Below, piece after piece: positions 33,661-44,162 of a stretch of DNA of 64,000 nt (position 1 is its first letter; each line of letters begins with the position of its first letter). The DNA is from Zygnema cylindricum (lineage: Eukaryota; Streptophyta; Zygnematophyceae; Zygnematales; Zygnemataceae): NCBI GenBank assembly GCA_037447655.1, contig JBBHKE010002273.1:172815-236814 (forward strand). The letters are read 5' to 3'. Below the pieces are notes generated by a model. The model worked only from the letters and a program-made list of their open reading frames with translations. It did no database searches and had not been told where the DNA came from. A program made the position numbers and the translations under genes.

Positions 33661-35030
33661 GAAGATATTCGTACAGTTTTCAAACTTACCGCGCGAAAAT
33701 AGTTTGACATTTCAAATGTCTCCTTTCGAAAATGTCCATACATTTCGAATAAAATTACGTACATGTTCCGTGAAATTTCCGTTCAATTCACTGGACAGAA
33801 AGTACCAATAACTGTGACGTATGTTTTCCTCAAATTCCGTACATTTCCGTACCAAACCGTACATTTTACTGAAATACTGTTCTCTTCCCGTAAATTGTCT
33901 GTTCAGTTTACTGGACAGAAAGTACATCGCATTTTTTTGCGATTTTTTCAAAAGTCACAAATTATACGTTTCAATCGGAAAAAAAGGAAAAAATCGCACG
34001 ATTTGAACAACTATGCTATACTGTAGTTTCGTTTCGTGTAATTTACGGTTTCCGTACAAAACTTTTTCGCGTAGTTTCGTCTGCGTCTTTTTTACGCAGT
34101 GTGCCCATGTAACCGAAACTTTAAAATGAACCTTTTGATTTTAGCAAAGATTCTCCGTGTTATTTTCAAATTCTTCCCATGTCTAAAAATTAGTGGGGTA
34201 TCCCCATTTAATCAATAATTTGAATAATTAGGGTGCGTCTTTATGTGCCAAAGTAAAGGTTTTTTTCTGTCGTTTTATTGTAAAACTTAGAGCCGTACCG
34301 CGTAAGTTTTAACCGTACAAAAAAATAGAAAAAAGGAGAAGTATATTTTGCGTCATCATCGAATTTAAGATGTACTACATGTTGTCGTTTTGTGTTCTTC
34401 GACCCACGGGCACGCCAAAAAACGTCATCTTCAAACTTTTATTTAAAACACAAGACCGATGTGTTTTAAAACAAAGTATTTTTGAAAAACTAATAGGAAC
34501 ATGTATTCGAATTTGTAAAAATATTTACAAAAATTTCAAACGAATTCAAGCGACGGCAAAAGGTACACTATTCGTTATGTTTTGTCTGCTTGCGTCTATC
34601 AAAGTACACAATTTGTTTTGTTTTGTCGCGTTTCGTGCACTACGGATTTTTCCATTCCAAGGGTCTAAAAATTACAATGACATTTGACGAAATCGTGAGA
34701 AATCTGGCAGTGTTGGAAAGTTGAACGTCTACAAATGTCACGCAAGGTTATGCGACGTTCAAAGCATTTTTTTACCATTTGGTGCGTCATCACAGATTGT
34801 ACACTGTCGCCAGCCGTCACGGGCATTGTCGACGTATACAATCGTCACACCCTAAAGTGACAACTTCGTTTGGTACACATAGGGACACCCGAAATTCGGG
34901 TCCGCCGGATCTACACTAAAAAACAAAGTAAATTCTCTAAGTTTGAAGTACATAGGGACGCACCCTTACTTTGGAGTCTAATGAAAATTCTCCGTACTAC
35001 TTTGAAGAGCGTTCCAATGTGCGAAAATGA
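33661..35030. other. Gene-poor stretch
   Basis: A short duplicated segment (33780-33810 and 33905-33930, sharing ACTGGACAGAAAGTAC) is visible. The frames here are short and unrecognised. Confidence 0.4.
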
Positions 35031-35039
35031 AATCGGAAC

Positions 35040-35830
35040 TTTGAAATGTGACGGTTGTAAACGTAGGTACAACTTATGACGGTTGAAGACAACTACGAAA
35101 CAACGCCAACAAAATAGTGACAGCTGTAGACGTCTAGATTTTTGTGACATTGTAAGTGTCTAGGGTTTTGTGACATTGTGACCTCATGCACACTTGTGAC
35201 AGCGTCGACGTCGACGTCAGTGATTCAAGAATTTTCAGCCATGGCTTCACGATTTTGTTTTTTCTACTTTTCTCAATCGACTTGCCATCAAAATATACCT
35301 AAAGGTAGTCGAAAGAAATATTTATCAAATATCTTTAATTTCATACCAGAATTGTCGTGTCTCATTCTAAAAAGTGTGAGATAAAAGCGATAGTTTTAAA
35401 GGGAGAAGGGAGAGGCGGCGACGGCATAAACTTTTGCAAATGATGATTGTAGACCTAGGTACAACTTGTCACGATTGAAGGCGACTACGAAGCTTACGAA
35501 AATTGGTGACGTCTACAAAAACAGCGATAGTTGTAGACGTCAAGTTTTTTGTGACATTGTAGATGTTTAGGGTTTTGTGACATTGCGAAGTCATGCTACC
35601 TTGTTACCCTCATTAGTACGAAAATTTTCCGCCATGGTTTCTCGATTTCTTTTTTTTATCTTTTATCACTCGATATGCCATCAAACTACAACTAAAGGTT
35701 TTTCAAAAAAAAATAAAAAAAATGCTTTAATTTCATACCATTATTGTTGTATTTCATTCAAAGAAGAGGGAGAGAGGAGCGTTAAAGTGAAAAGGAGAGG
35801 GGGAGACGAGGACAACGTAAACTTTTGCAA
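35040..35830 (+). repeat. Diverged direct duplication, two units of about 400 bases
   Basis: Unit 1 (about 35040-35435) and unit 2 (about 35440-35830) share, in the same order, GTAGGTACAACTT-like, TTGTAGACGTC-like, AGGGTTTTGTGACATTG, GCCATGGTTTC-like and AATTTCATACCA blocks. Confidence 0.7.
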
Positions 35831-37430
35831 AAGGACCCGTGAATGAAAGTAGATGTCCGAGACCCTGCAATTTTTATTCCGTAAACTCATCATTTTTCTA
35901 CGTACATGCGTGTGACGACGAGCAAGAAAAACGTGTGACGTGTGCGACAACATTTTAATTTTCCTCGATCTGCGTTAAATAAAATCACCTCGTGAATAGA
36001 AGTTTGAATTTAAGCTGGAATGACGTGGCAGCGGGTCGAAAATATAATAGCGCCAAATTGGAGGTCATTCAATGTTTCAAGGTGACGGAAAATGTACTTT
36101 GGTTTTGACACATTTTTCGTACGGCGTAGGGTTTTCTTGTTACGAGTCCCATTTTCTATGAAAACGGCAGAAAAGAACCTTTACTTTAACACATAGACAC
36201 ACCGCCTTAGTTTACATCTAACTTGAAAGTGAGGTTTCTAGAAATTGAGTTTTAAATTGTTTCAACGGTTGAGTTAAAAAAAAGTCAGTTTGTGAGTGTA
36301 ATAGAATGAAGAATGAAAGAATTGTAAGCAATGTACGGAAATTGTATTGAGATAGTATGATTTCATTTTGAGTATTGAATTTGCCTCTATCTTGGATTAT
36401 GAGCGTTCAATTTGTTTGTAATGTTTGATTGGATTTCAATTTTGCAACTTAGACATTTAAGTAATTGTGACCGCACTCCGATTGGATGTTATTCATGAGC
36501 CATTCTTTATCCAGAGGGGCAAAAAGAAAAGAGAAGGGGAGAGGGAGAGGGAGAGGAAGAGGGTAAAAAGAATCTTTACGCAATGCCACAAATGTGAAGG
36601 CAAAGATAAAAAAACAAAATAAGAGAGGACAAATGAGAACAAGACAAAAGTAGAAATGCTCGTCCAAGAAATAACAAAGAAAATATAATAATATTAAAAA
36701 GTAACAATATTAAAATTTCACAAAATTTAAAAGTTAACAAAAAGATTAAAGTTGACAAAATTTAAAAGTAAGAAAACTAAAAAGTAACAAAAGTAAAAAG
36801 TAGAATAATTGGTAAATACGAGCCAAAGAACTTCTGTAGATCATTGCGAGTAAATTTGTTCCCCAGGACTTTAAAATTTTAAGAGTTTTAAAACATCAAA
36901 TTCACATAAAACTATCTTACCATGTGTAAACAAAACCGTTATTTCTATGGTTACATTGACATGAAAATAAGTCAAAGGAAGGCATAATGACATGTAAAAA
37001 TATAATAAAAGGTACCTTAAAGACTAAAGTAAAACAACTTAAAAGTACAATTTAAATTTAGACTCAAGAAGCTATTCATTTATAGACTTCCAATGTCTTC
37101 ATAAAAGAACAAAATCCACAAATAAAAAACAGTAATAAAACAATAATAAAACATTAATATGACAATAATATACAGACCGATAAAAAAAAAAAAAACGGAA
37201 ATGGATGTTTCCATCTTTTTTTCTGTTCCTTTTTTTTCATTTCTTTTCTTCCTTTTTTTTTGTTTTCTGATGCTCACAAAATAAAAAAAGATTATACGAA
37301 CCCGATAAATTTAAATTTTCCGCTTTGAAAGTCGAAACTATTTTGTTTTCTAGGAAAAAAACAAAAGATACATAAGAGGGTGCAAAGGACAAGTATTGCA
37401 GCTTCTCCCTTCCTTTTGTTTCCTCCTTTG
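35831..37430. other. AT-rich stretch without a gene
   Basis: Short frames only. Around 36700-36800 a loose 'aaaagttaacaaa' repeat is present. Confidence 0.4.
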
Positions 37431-37850
37431 AGGCGAGGGGAGGGGAGGGGGGGGGGGAGGGGAGGAGAGGAGAGGGGAGGTGTGGAGAGGAGAGATAATT
37501 TCTCCATATCTTTTTTCTTTTTCCCTTTTTCTTTTCCTTTCTTTTTCCTTTTCTTTCCTCGTGCTTCTCTTTTCCCCTTTTTCTCCCATTTTCCTTCACC
37601 CGCCTCTCCCTTTCTTTCATTTGTTTTTAATTTTTGAGAGGGCAAGGGAGAGGGAGAGGGAGGGAAAGGGAAAAGGAGAGGAAAAGGGAGAGGGAGAGGG
37701 ATAGGGATATGCAGAAGGAGAGGGAGAGGGAAAATGAGAGAAAGGGAAATGGAGAGGGAGAGAGAAAGGGGGAGGAGAGAGAGAGGGAGAAGGAGAGAGA
37801 AAGGGAGATGTCGAGGGAGCGGGAGAGGGAGACGAAGAGGGCTTTTTTTT
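37430..37850. repeat. GA/GGGA and CT-rich low-complexity tract
   Basis: Polypurine on the plus strand (GAGGGGAGG and GAGAGGGAGA units) with a pyrimidine-rich centre. It ends a few bases after the expansin 3 stop codon, so it probably includes the 3' untranslated region. All long frames here are compositional. Confidence 0.8.
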
Positions 37851-37862
37851 ACGCGTAGCATT

Positions 37863-38155
37863 TCAAGATTGGCTCACAATAAAAAATGTGGCTTTTCCTC
37901 CCAAATTAAAATATCCGAATTCCGAAGAAGTTCCACTTTTAAACGGAAAAACGTAATCGTTTAAACTAAATAAACCGCCGTTTAAATATTTAAGACTATA
38001 TGTTCCCGTCGGTTGAAATTTTTCTGCTTTAAAAACAATCGAATAAAGTGGTTTAGAACCGATATTTGTAAATTTTACACTATAATAAAAAACCGTATTT
38101 CCATTTCCATCCGGCCAAGTACTAATTAGGGTTTGAGAAATCGTCACGGTCACCC
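37863..38155 (-). other. CBM49-like exon of expansin 3
   Basis: This exon encodes 97 residues from an AG|GGGTGACC acceptor to a TGA stop. The pattern (VTISQTLISTWPDG, FYYSVKFTNIGSKPL, GTYSLKYLNGGLFSL, YVFPF, SSEFGYFN) follows the CBM49 layout: I.Q....SW near the start, a (T/K)(F/V)TN strand, a YGPLWGL-like turn and a final EF.Y strand. Confidence 0.72.
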
Positions 38156-41100
38156 CTAGGAAAAAGAGGGGGAGAGATGGAGAGGGAGAGGGAGAGGGAG
38201 AGGGAGAGAGAGAGGGAGAGAGAGAGAGGGAGAGAGAGAGGGAGAGAGAGAGAGCGAGAGGGAGAGAGAGGAGAGAGATAGGAGAGAGGGAGAGGAGAGA
38301 AAAGAGAGAGAGGGAGAAAGGAGCGAAAGTGAGAGAAAGTGTGAGTTTAAAATTTTTGAAAAACGTAGAAGAGTGAAACGCAGAAAAATCAAACAAAAAA
38401 ACAAAAGAAAGAGGTTAAAAAATAAATAAAAAAAAGAGTAAATAACAACTGAAGAACCAAAAAAAATAAATCTATACTGACCTGAGGGAGGAGGGATTAG
38501 TGGTGTTGGCGGTGAGGATTTCGGAGGAGGAGGAGAAGACTTTGGGGGTGGAGGGAGGGATTTTGGAGGAGGAGGAGGAGAGTTTCGGGGTGGAAGGAGG
38601 GATGTTGGAGGAGGAGGAGAGCTTGGGGGTGGAGGGAGGGATTTTGGAGGAGAAGAGTTTGGAGGTGGAGGTAGTGAAGAAGGTGGTGGAGGAGAGAGGG
38701 GTGGAGATAGTAAAGGAGGTGGAGAAGTAACTGGGCGGGAAGTAGGAGGGAAAGTAAAGGGGGAGAGGGAGGAGAGGAAATTGGAGAAGGGCAACGGAGA
38801 GGAAGGGGGAGAAGAGGTAACTGGAAGGGGAGGAGGAAGAGAAGTAACACGAGGGGGAGAAGGAGGAGAGGTTACTGTGGAGGGAGAAATTGGAGGGGGG
38901 AAGTTGGGAGATGGAGTTATTGGGGGTATACTTGGTGGGCTGATGGGAGGGAGAGAGTTAGGAGATGGGATTTGGGGGGGTAGAGGTAGAGGAGGAGATG
39001 ACTGAGTCGGAGGAGGAGAAGGAGAGGGAGGAGGAGGAGGAAGAGAAGGTGAAGATATCGGAGGTGTAAATGTTAGAGGTGGAGATTTTGGAGGTGGGAA
39101 TTTTGGGGGTAGAGGTAAGGGAGGCGACAATTGAGGAGGAGGAGGTAGAGGAGACGTTGGAGGTGGGTTTTTGGGAAGAAGAGGGGGAGGAGGAGGAGAA
39201 GGGGAGGGATTCATGGCTCCTGGAGAAAATTGGGCTCCACAATCGAAGGAATTCTCAGCCGCAAATGTTGCGGGAATTGTCTTGGAACATGTTAATACTT
39301 CAACTATAAAAAACCATATTAGTGATTTTGACATTTAAGTAACATTGAGTGAGATTAAGTGACATTTAGTGAAATTATGTGGGATTAAGTTACATAAAGT
39401 AACATTTAGTAAGATTTCGTGACACTAAGTGTCAAATATACTATGTTTAAGTGCCATTGAGTGGCGATTTAAGGACATTAAATGAGATTAAATGGCATCA
39501 CGTGGTTATTTAGTTGATGTTAAATGACATATAGTGACATTAAGTGACATGCGATTAAGTGATAGTTGAGTTGTAATTCAAGTGACATTAAGTAATATTT
39601 TGTGACTTTTACCGAGGTGCGATTAACGACATTAAGTGACCATTTACGAGGCAATTTCCGTGAGGTTAAGTGAAATTAAGTCACATTTTTGCGGTATTAT
39701 TTGAAAGTAAGTGAGGTGAAATGATGATTAGAGTGACATTAAGTGACAGTTAGTAAAATTAAGTGACATTAAATTACATTAAGTGGTCAATTTAAGTGAT
39801 ACTAATGAGCATTAAGTGGAAAGCAGTGACTTATAGAACTTAAAGTGAAATCAAATGACATTAAATAAACTGGTGATTTAAGTGTTATTAAGTAATACTA
39901 AGTGAAATTTTGTGACAGTAAGTGAGATTTAGTGAGGTTAAGTAAGCATGTGTGATTTAGTCGGATAAAATGATATTTATTGACATTAACTGACATCTAT
40001 TGACATTTGATGACACTCATTGAGATTATTATATGTGACATGATATTTTGAGTGAAGTTTAGAAACACATTAAGTGACATTATGAGTGAAAATTTGGGTA
40101 AAATTTGAGCGGTTTAAAGGAACCTGCTTTGAATATGATTTTGGATGACATTGAACGTCATTTAAAAAAAAAAAATATTATATCGTATCACATTGTTAAT
40201 GGACATTATGGGAGGCAATTTTGATATCGCGTTTGACACTTTGAGTTAGTCTAATCACAACACCATCCACCCGCTTTAATTTTTTTTTTTTTTTTTTTTT
40301 CTGTCCACAACATTGCAGATGACATTTCCGGTAAGTAAAATTTGTGAGATTTCAGAATGAAAAATTGTGACATTTTAAGATGAAAAATTGTACCAAAAAA
40401 GTTGTGAAAACTTTAAAGTAGAAAACTGTGACATTTAAAAAGTGAAAGGTGTAAAATTAAAAATTTAGACACTGTGTCTTGTAAAACGTTAAATCATAAC
40501 ATTTTAAACTAAAAATTGTGGAATTTTCAGCTAGAATTTGTAACATTTTGAACGAGGAATTGCGACATTTTATAACAGCAAAATGTGACATTTTAAATTA
40601 AGACAACATTTAAAAAAAAAATGCGACATTTTAAACTAAAAACTGTAAAAAACTGTAAAATCTTACGTATTTCTTACTAGTAGAACTTACCGTGAGTCGA
40701 ACAGTGAAAGGTCCAACCATCGGTGTTGGACTATTTAAGACAAAAGAACCTCCCCAATCCTTTCTTAAAGTCACAAATGTTCCCGAATTCGCCTAAAAAA
40801 AGAAAGAAGGATAAGAGGAAAAAAAAAACATTGGCGCCGTAATCAAGTAATAAACAAAAAGAGAATATAACGTCGTAGATTTCCCCGACTAAGCCAAAAA
40901 GAAGAAATTAAGTAAAAGAAAAAAATTGGCACCGTAGTTAAGTAACAATTAACAAGAGATATAAAAAACATAGTCAAGAAAATAATTTAAGACTTCAAAA
41001 AAAAAAAAAATGTCTCTATGTCAAAAATAACTGTGTTGAGAGAGTTGATGTCAAATTACTAACAGTTAATAAATGGTTGATAAATCAAGTTGAGGAATTT

Positions 41101-43047
41101 CGAAATTGAAATCACTATAATACATATGATGTTTGATTTTTTTGCAAAAAAAAAGAATTTTAAGATTTAGAATCGTTGTAAAGAAAGAAATAATAAGATG
41201 ACCTTTGTACGATCGAGGTTTGAGTTTCTAGAGAAAAGCAACTCAAATTTTAGTTAAAAGAGAAGGGCATCTACCGAAAAAATCCTTCACTTCCTTCCCT
41301 TTCCTTCCTTCCCCTCCCTTTCCCTCTCTTCCCCTCCCTTACCCTCCTTCCCCTGAGTTACAACAAAATCAAATCGTAATCTTTTGGTTTTTCGGGGAAA
41401 AAAAAAGAAAAAACAGTCTTAAGTTTTGGAAAAATCTTAATCTTACATTTGATACATATAATACACAGGTAGAGAGGAAGAGAAGGAGCGAGAGAGGGAG
41501 AGAGAGAGGGAGAGAGTGAGGGAGAGAGAGAGACAGAGGGAGAGAGAGAGAGGGAGAGGGAGGGAGATAGAGGGGAAGAGAGAGGGCGAGAAAGAGGGGA
41601 GAGAGAGGGGGAGGGGGAGAAAAAAGGAGAGAGAGAGAGAGAGGGAGAGGAAGAGGGAGAAAGAGAGAGAGAGAGACGGGGGGGGGTGGTGTGAGAGAGG
41701 GAGAATACCTGTCTAAAGGCAACTGAGGAGACAATTCCCGGTCCAGCTCCCCCATATGGAACTATCCCGAGATACCACGGATTAAATTCCGATAAAACAC
41801 GAATAAATAAATTGTTGGAGGAGTACGGACATGGTACTCTGAAATTAAGTTACAAAAAAAAAAAAACAGTAAATCGATGTCAAATTACACAAAATAATTG
41901 GTCTTCCGATAGAGTTTTCTTGCAGTATAAGTGTCTTAAGCTGATAAAAACACGAGTTTAACTAAATTTCGGATTAAAAATAAAAAAAAAACCTGCAAAA
42001 TCAAGAAAAAACTGTAAAAAAAACGAGGAAAAACCGTAAAAAATCAAGGAAAAACCATTAAAAACGAGGAAAAGGCGTAAAAAACGAGGAAAAAACGTAA
42101 AAAAAACGAAATAAAAACCGTAAAAATACGAGGAAAAACCCTAAAATCAGAAAAAACGAAGAGTACTATACCGTTTGCAGGGAAATGTCGAGAACGCCGA
42201 CCAAGTTCCTCAGCTCGTTCTGTTTCAAAAAATACCAAAAAATACCAAAAAATACCAAAAATACCAAAAATACCAAAAAATACCAAAAAATACCAAAAAA
42301 TACCAAAAAAATACCAAAAAATACCAAAAAATACCAAAAAAATACCAGATAATACCAGAAAATACCAAAAAATATGAAACAAAAATGTACGGAATTACAT
42401 ACCGTGCGTACGAAATATCCAGAACGCCGACTAAGTTCCGGAGCTCGTTTTCTTTCCCCGGGAGCGCGAGAGCGCCAAAAGCCATTCCGCTCAAATCGAA
42501 ATGCGTTTTTCCGCCGCCGGAAAACTCGCCGGCGGGACAAAGGTCCGTAACCGACACCACAATTGGTGTGGAGGAACAGCGCGGGTTGTTTAGACACCGG
42601 ACCTGGAAAAAGACAAACGAGAAACGGGATACGAGGAAATTAAAGAGGAAAGAATAAAAACAAAGATCGGCGGTTTCGGTAAAGGTTTTTGTTTTTTTTA
42701 ATGTTTCAATGTAGATTGGATCTATATATGTAAGAAAAGGACAGAAAAGGGACAAAAAAGACAAAAAAGACAAAAAAAAGACAAAAAAAGACAAAAAAAG
42801 AAAAAAAAAAGAACAAAAAAAAGGACAAAAAAAGAACAAAACAAAAACAAAACAGAAAAAAATATAAAAAAATAAATAAAAGCAAAAGAGTCTTTTACTG
42901 ATTCTATTTATTATTTTTTACTAATTAATTTCCGTACCCGGTAACAAGCTCCACAACCTCCCCCGTTTTGGAAAATAGGGGAACTCCCGGCCGCGACAAA
43001 AACGTTGTACGGAGTAGAAGCCAAAGGACCGAATCCGCACGCTCCGG
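37863..43047 (-). CDS. Expansin 3: expansin + extensin-like linker + CBM49-like module (first exon not found)
   Basis: Minus-strand exons in order are 43047-42938, 42602-42403, 41838-41709, 40792-40678, 39303-38482 and 38155-37863. They join in frame to 556 residues (exon 1 missing). Residues 1-104: barrel domain (GCGACY, VTDLCPAGE, HFDLSGMAFGALA; HFD intact). 105-186: second expansin domain (VPCPYSSNN, YLGIVPYGGAGPG, DWGGSFVLNSP). Then TCSKTIPATF...FDCGAQF. About 215-459: proline-rich linker with SPPPP motifs, like extensins. 460-556: module starting VTISQTLISTWPDG, resembling CBM49, known from plant GH9C cellulases as a cellulose binder. All introns are GT-AG with phases as in expansin 2. 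Expected role: wall-loosening protein held on cellulose. Exon 1 may lie beyond the Copia insertion upstream. Confidence 0.85.
38160..38345. repeat. GA-rich tract in expansin 3 last intron
   Basis: GAGAGGGAGA-type purine repeats (CT-rich on the sense strand) run up to the splice acceptor of the CBM49-like exon. Confidence 0.85.
39320..40110. repeat. Minisatellite of an AAGTGACATT-type unit in expansin 3 intron
   Basis: Dozens of imperfect copies of AAGTGACATT, with TTAGTGA and GAGTGA variants, fill most of the intron between exons 40792-40678 and 39303-38482. Confidence 0.8.
41465..41700. repeat. GA-rich tract in expansin 3 intron
   Basis: GAGAGAGGGAG-type repeats lie next to the splice donor of exon 41838-41709. 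Confidence 0.85.
42172..42219 (-). other. 48-base duplicate of the end of expansin 3 exon 42602-42403
   Basis: On the minus strand the sequence encodes NELRNLVGVLDISLQT. It mirrors the end of the preceding exon (NELRNLVGVLDISYA) with several silent-type differences. An AAACAG acceptor precedes it and a G|GTATAG donor follows. At 48 bases it could be skipped or included without changing frame. Whether it is spliced in cannot be judged from sequence. Confidence 0.6.
42228..42375. repeat. Tandem ATACCAAAAA repeats in expansin 3 intron
   Basis: About 14 copies of a 10-11-base unit lie between the exon and its 48-base duplicate. Confidence 0.9.
42735..42850. repeat. (GACAAAAAA)n repeat in expansin 3 intron
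   Basis: Roughly ten units of GACAAAAAA with length variation. Confidence 0.85.
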
Positions 43048-43074
43048 CTGTTTGTACGGAGTTTTGTAAAGTAC

Positions 43075-43275
43075 GAAAAAATATTACGAAAATTTGCGAA
43101 ATATTGTAGAACCACAAAAAGCACGGAAACGTACGGAAAAATCGGGAGTGTAAGGAAATGTGAAAATTGTACAGAATTGTTGGAAATTGTACGAAAATGG
43201 TGGAAATTATATGACATTGTTGGAAATTGTACGAAATTGTGCAATGTGTACGGAATTGTACGGAATTGTAGGGAA
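43075..43275. repeat. GAAATTGTACG minisatellite upstream of expansin 3 exon
   Basis: Imperfect repeats of a TGTACGAAATTG-type unit occupy the interval next to the acceptor of exon 43047-42938. Confidence 0.75.
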
Positions 43276-43551
43276 TCAATGAACAACGAAGTAAGGAACG
43301 GAGCGCACATGGAACACAGAAACACAAAAAAAAGAGGAGAATCGGAGGGTTAGAAGAGGGAAAAGGGGGATGGAGGGACAGGAAGAGGGGGAGAGGGAGA
43401 GAGGGAGGAGAAATGCAAAACTGGAAGAACGGCGTAGCGGAACGGAACACACACATGGAACGGGAGAGAGGGGGGGAAACACGGAAGGGGGGGAGGGAGA
43501 GGGACATGTGACAGCGAGTGACATTTTAAGAATAAAAACTAATATCGACAT

Positions 43552-44135
43552 TGTTGAGATTCTGAAGAAGTGGCCATAGGATCGATCAATTACAAGACAG
43601 GGAGCTAAGGAAAACAATTCTCTATATGAGAAAGCAAGGCTTAAGGAAAACAATTCTCTATATGAGAAAGCAAGGCTTAATTACTGAACAAGAAAAGAAG
43701 ATAGATTAATTCCACGACAAAATAAGCACTCAGTGCAAAACTAGCAGCAGGAAAAAATTGGAGAGAATCATTCGATTGATGATTAATTTTCAATGTCCAG
43801 CATGAGTACATTTTGTATGTGTAGGTGACGTAGGTCCTACGCTACTTGTGTTCCACGTAAAGAAAATACAATCTTAACTTGTGACCTACGTAATCGAATC
43901 AATGGTCACAATTCGCTACATGACACATACTCAAAATCCGCGACAACTTGACTTGCCGTACGGAACAAGTCAATGACCAATTTTTGACGTCTACGCAAAT
44001 ATAACTTGACGTCTACACAAATGTACCTTCACGTTTACTCAACTGTACCGAACCATACCGGACCTACTTGACTTCTCGCTCACGTAACAACTTTGATTTT
44101 TGTCCTTATTAGAAAATGGACACAGAATTTTAACA
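43552..44135 (-). repeat. 3' LTR of the minus-strand Copia
   Basis: It matches the right-hand LTR along its length, and has a 38-base tandem duplication (around 43610-43680, 'attctctatatgagaaagca') absent from the other LTR. Confidence 0.85.
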
Positions 44136-44162
44136 CCCCCTCTCTGGGTCATTTTCTGCATA

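Noticed and set aside
33763-34026. Frame with a repeated SVQFTGQKV block
   Set aside because: It follows from a short local DNA duplication; there is no domain and no splice evidence.
37234-37861. Several long Arg/Glu and Pro/Leu/Ser frames on both strands
   Set aside because: Products of GA/CT low-complexity sequence downstream of expansin 3; no start context or domain.
38156-38490. Continuation of the proline-rich frame of expansin 3 past 38482
   Set aside because: The composition changes to Phe/Leu/Ser-rich intron sequence, and a donor at 38482 joins in phase to the CBM49-like exon.
39320-40110. Regularly spaced repeats that might suggest a CRISPR array
   Set aside because: The unit is about 10 bases with no spacers of even length, and it lies in a plant intron; it is a minisatellite.
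42044-42839. Phe/Trp-rich minus-strand frames of 112-204 codons
   Set aside because: They read through intron repeats (ATACCAAAAA and GACAAAAAA). Only the spliced exons 42602-42403 and perhaps 42219-42172 are real.
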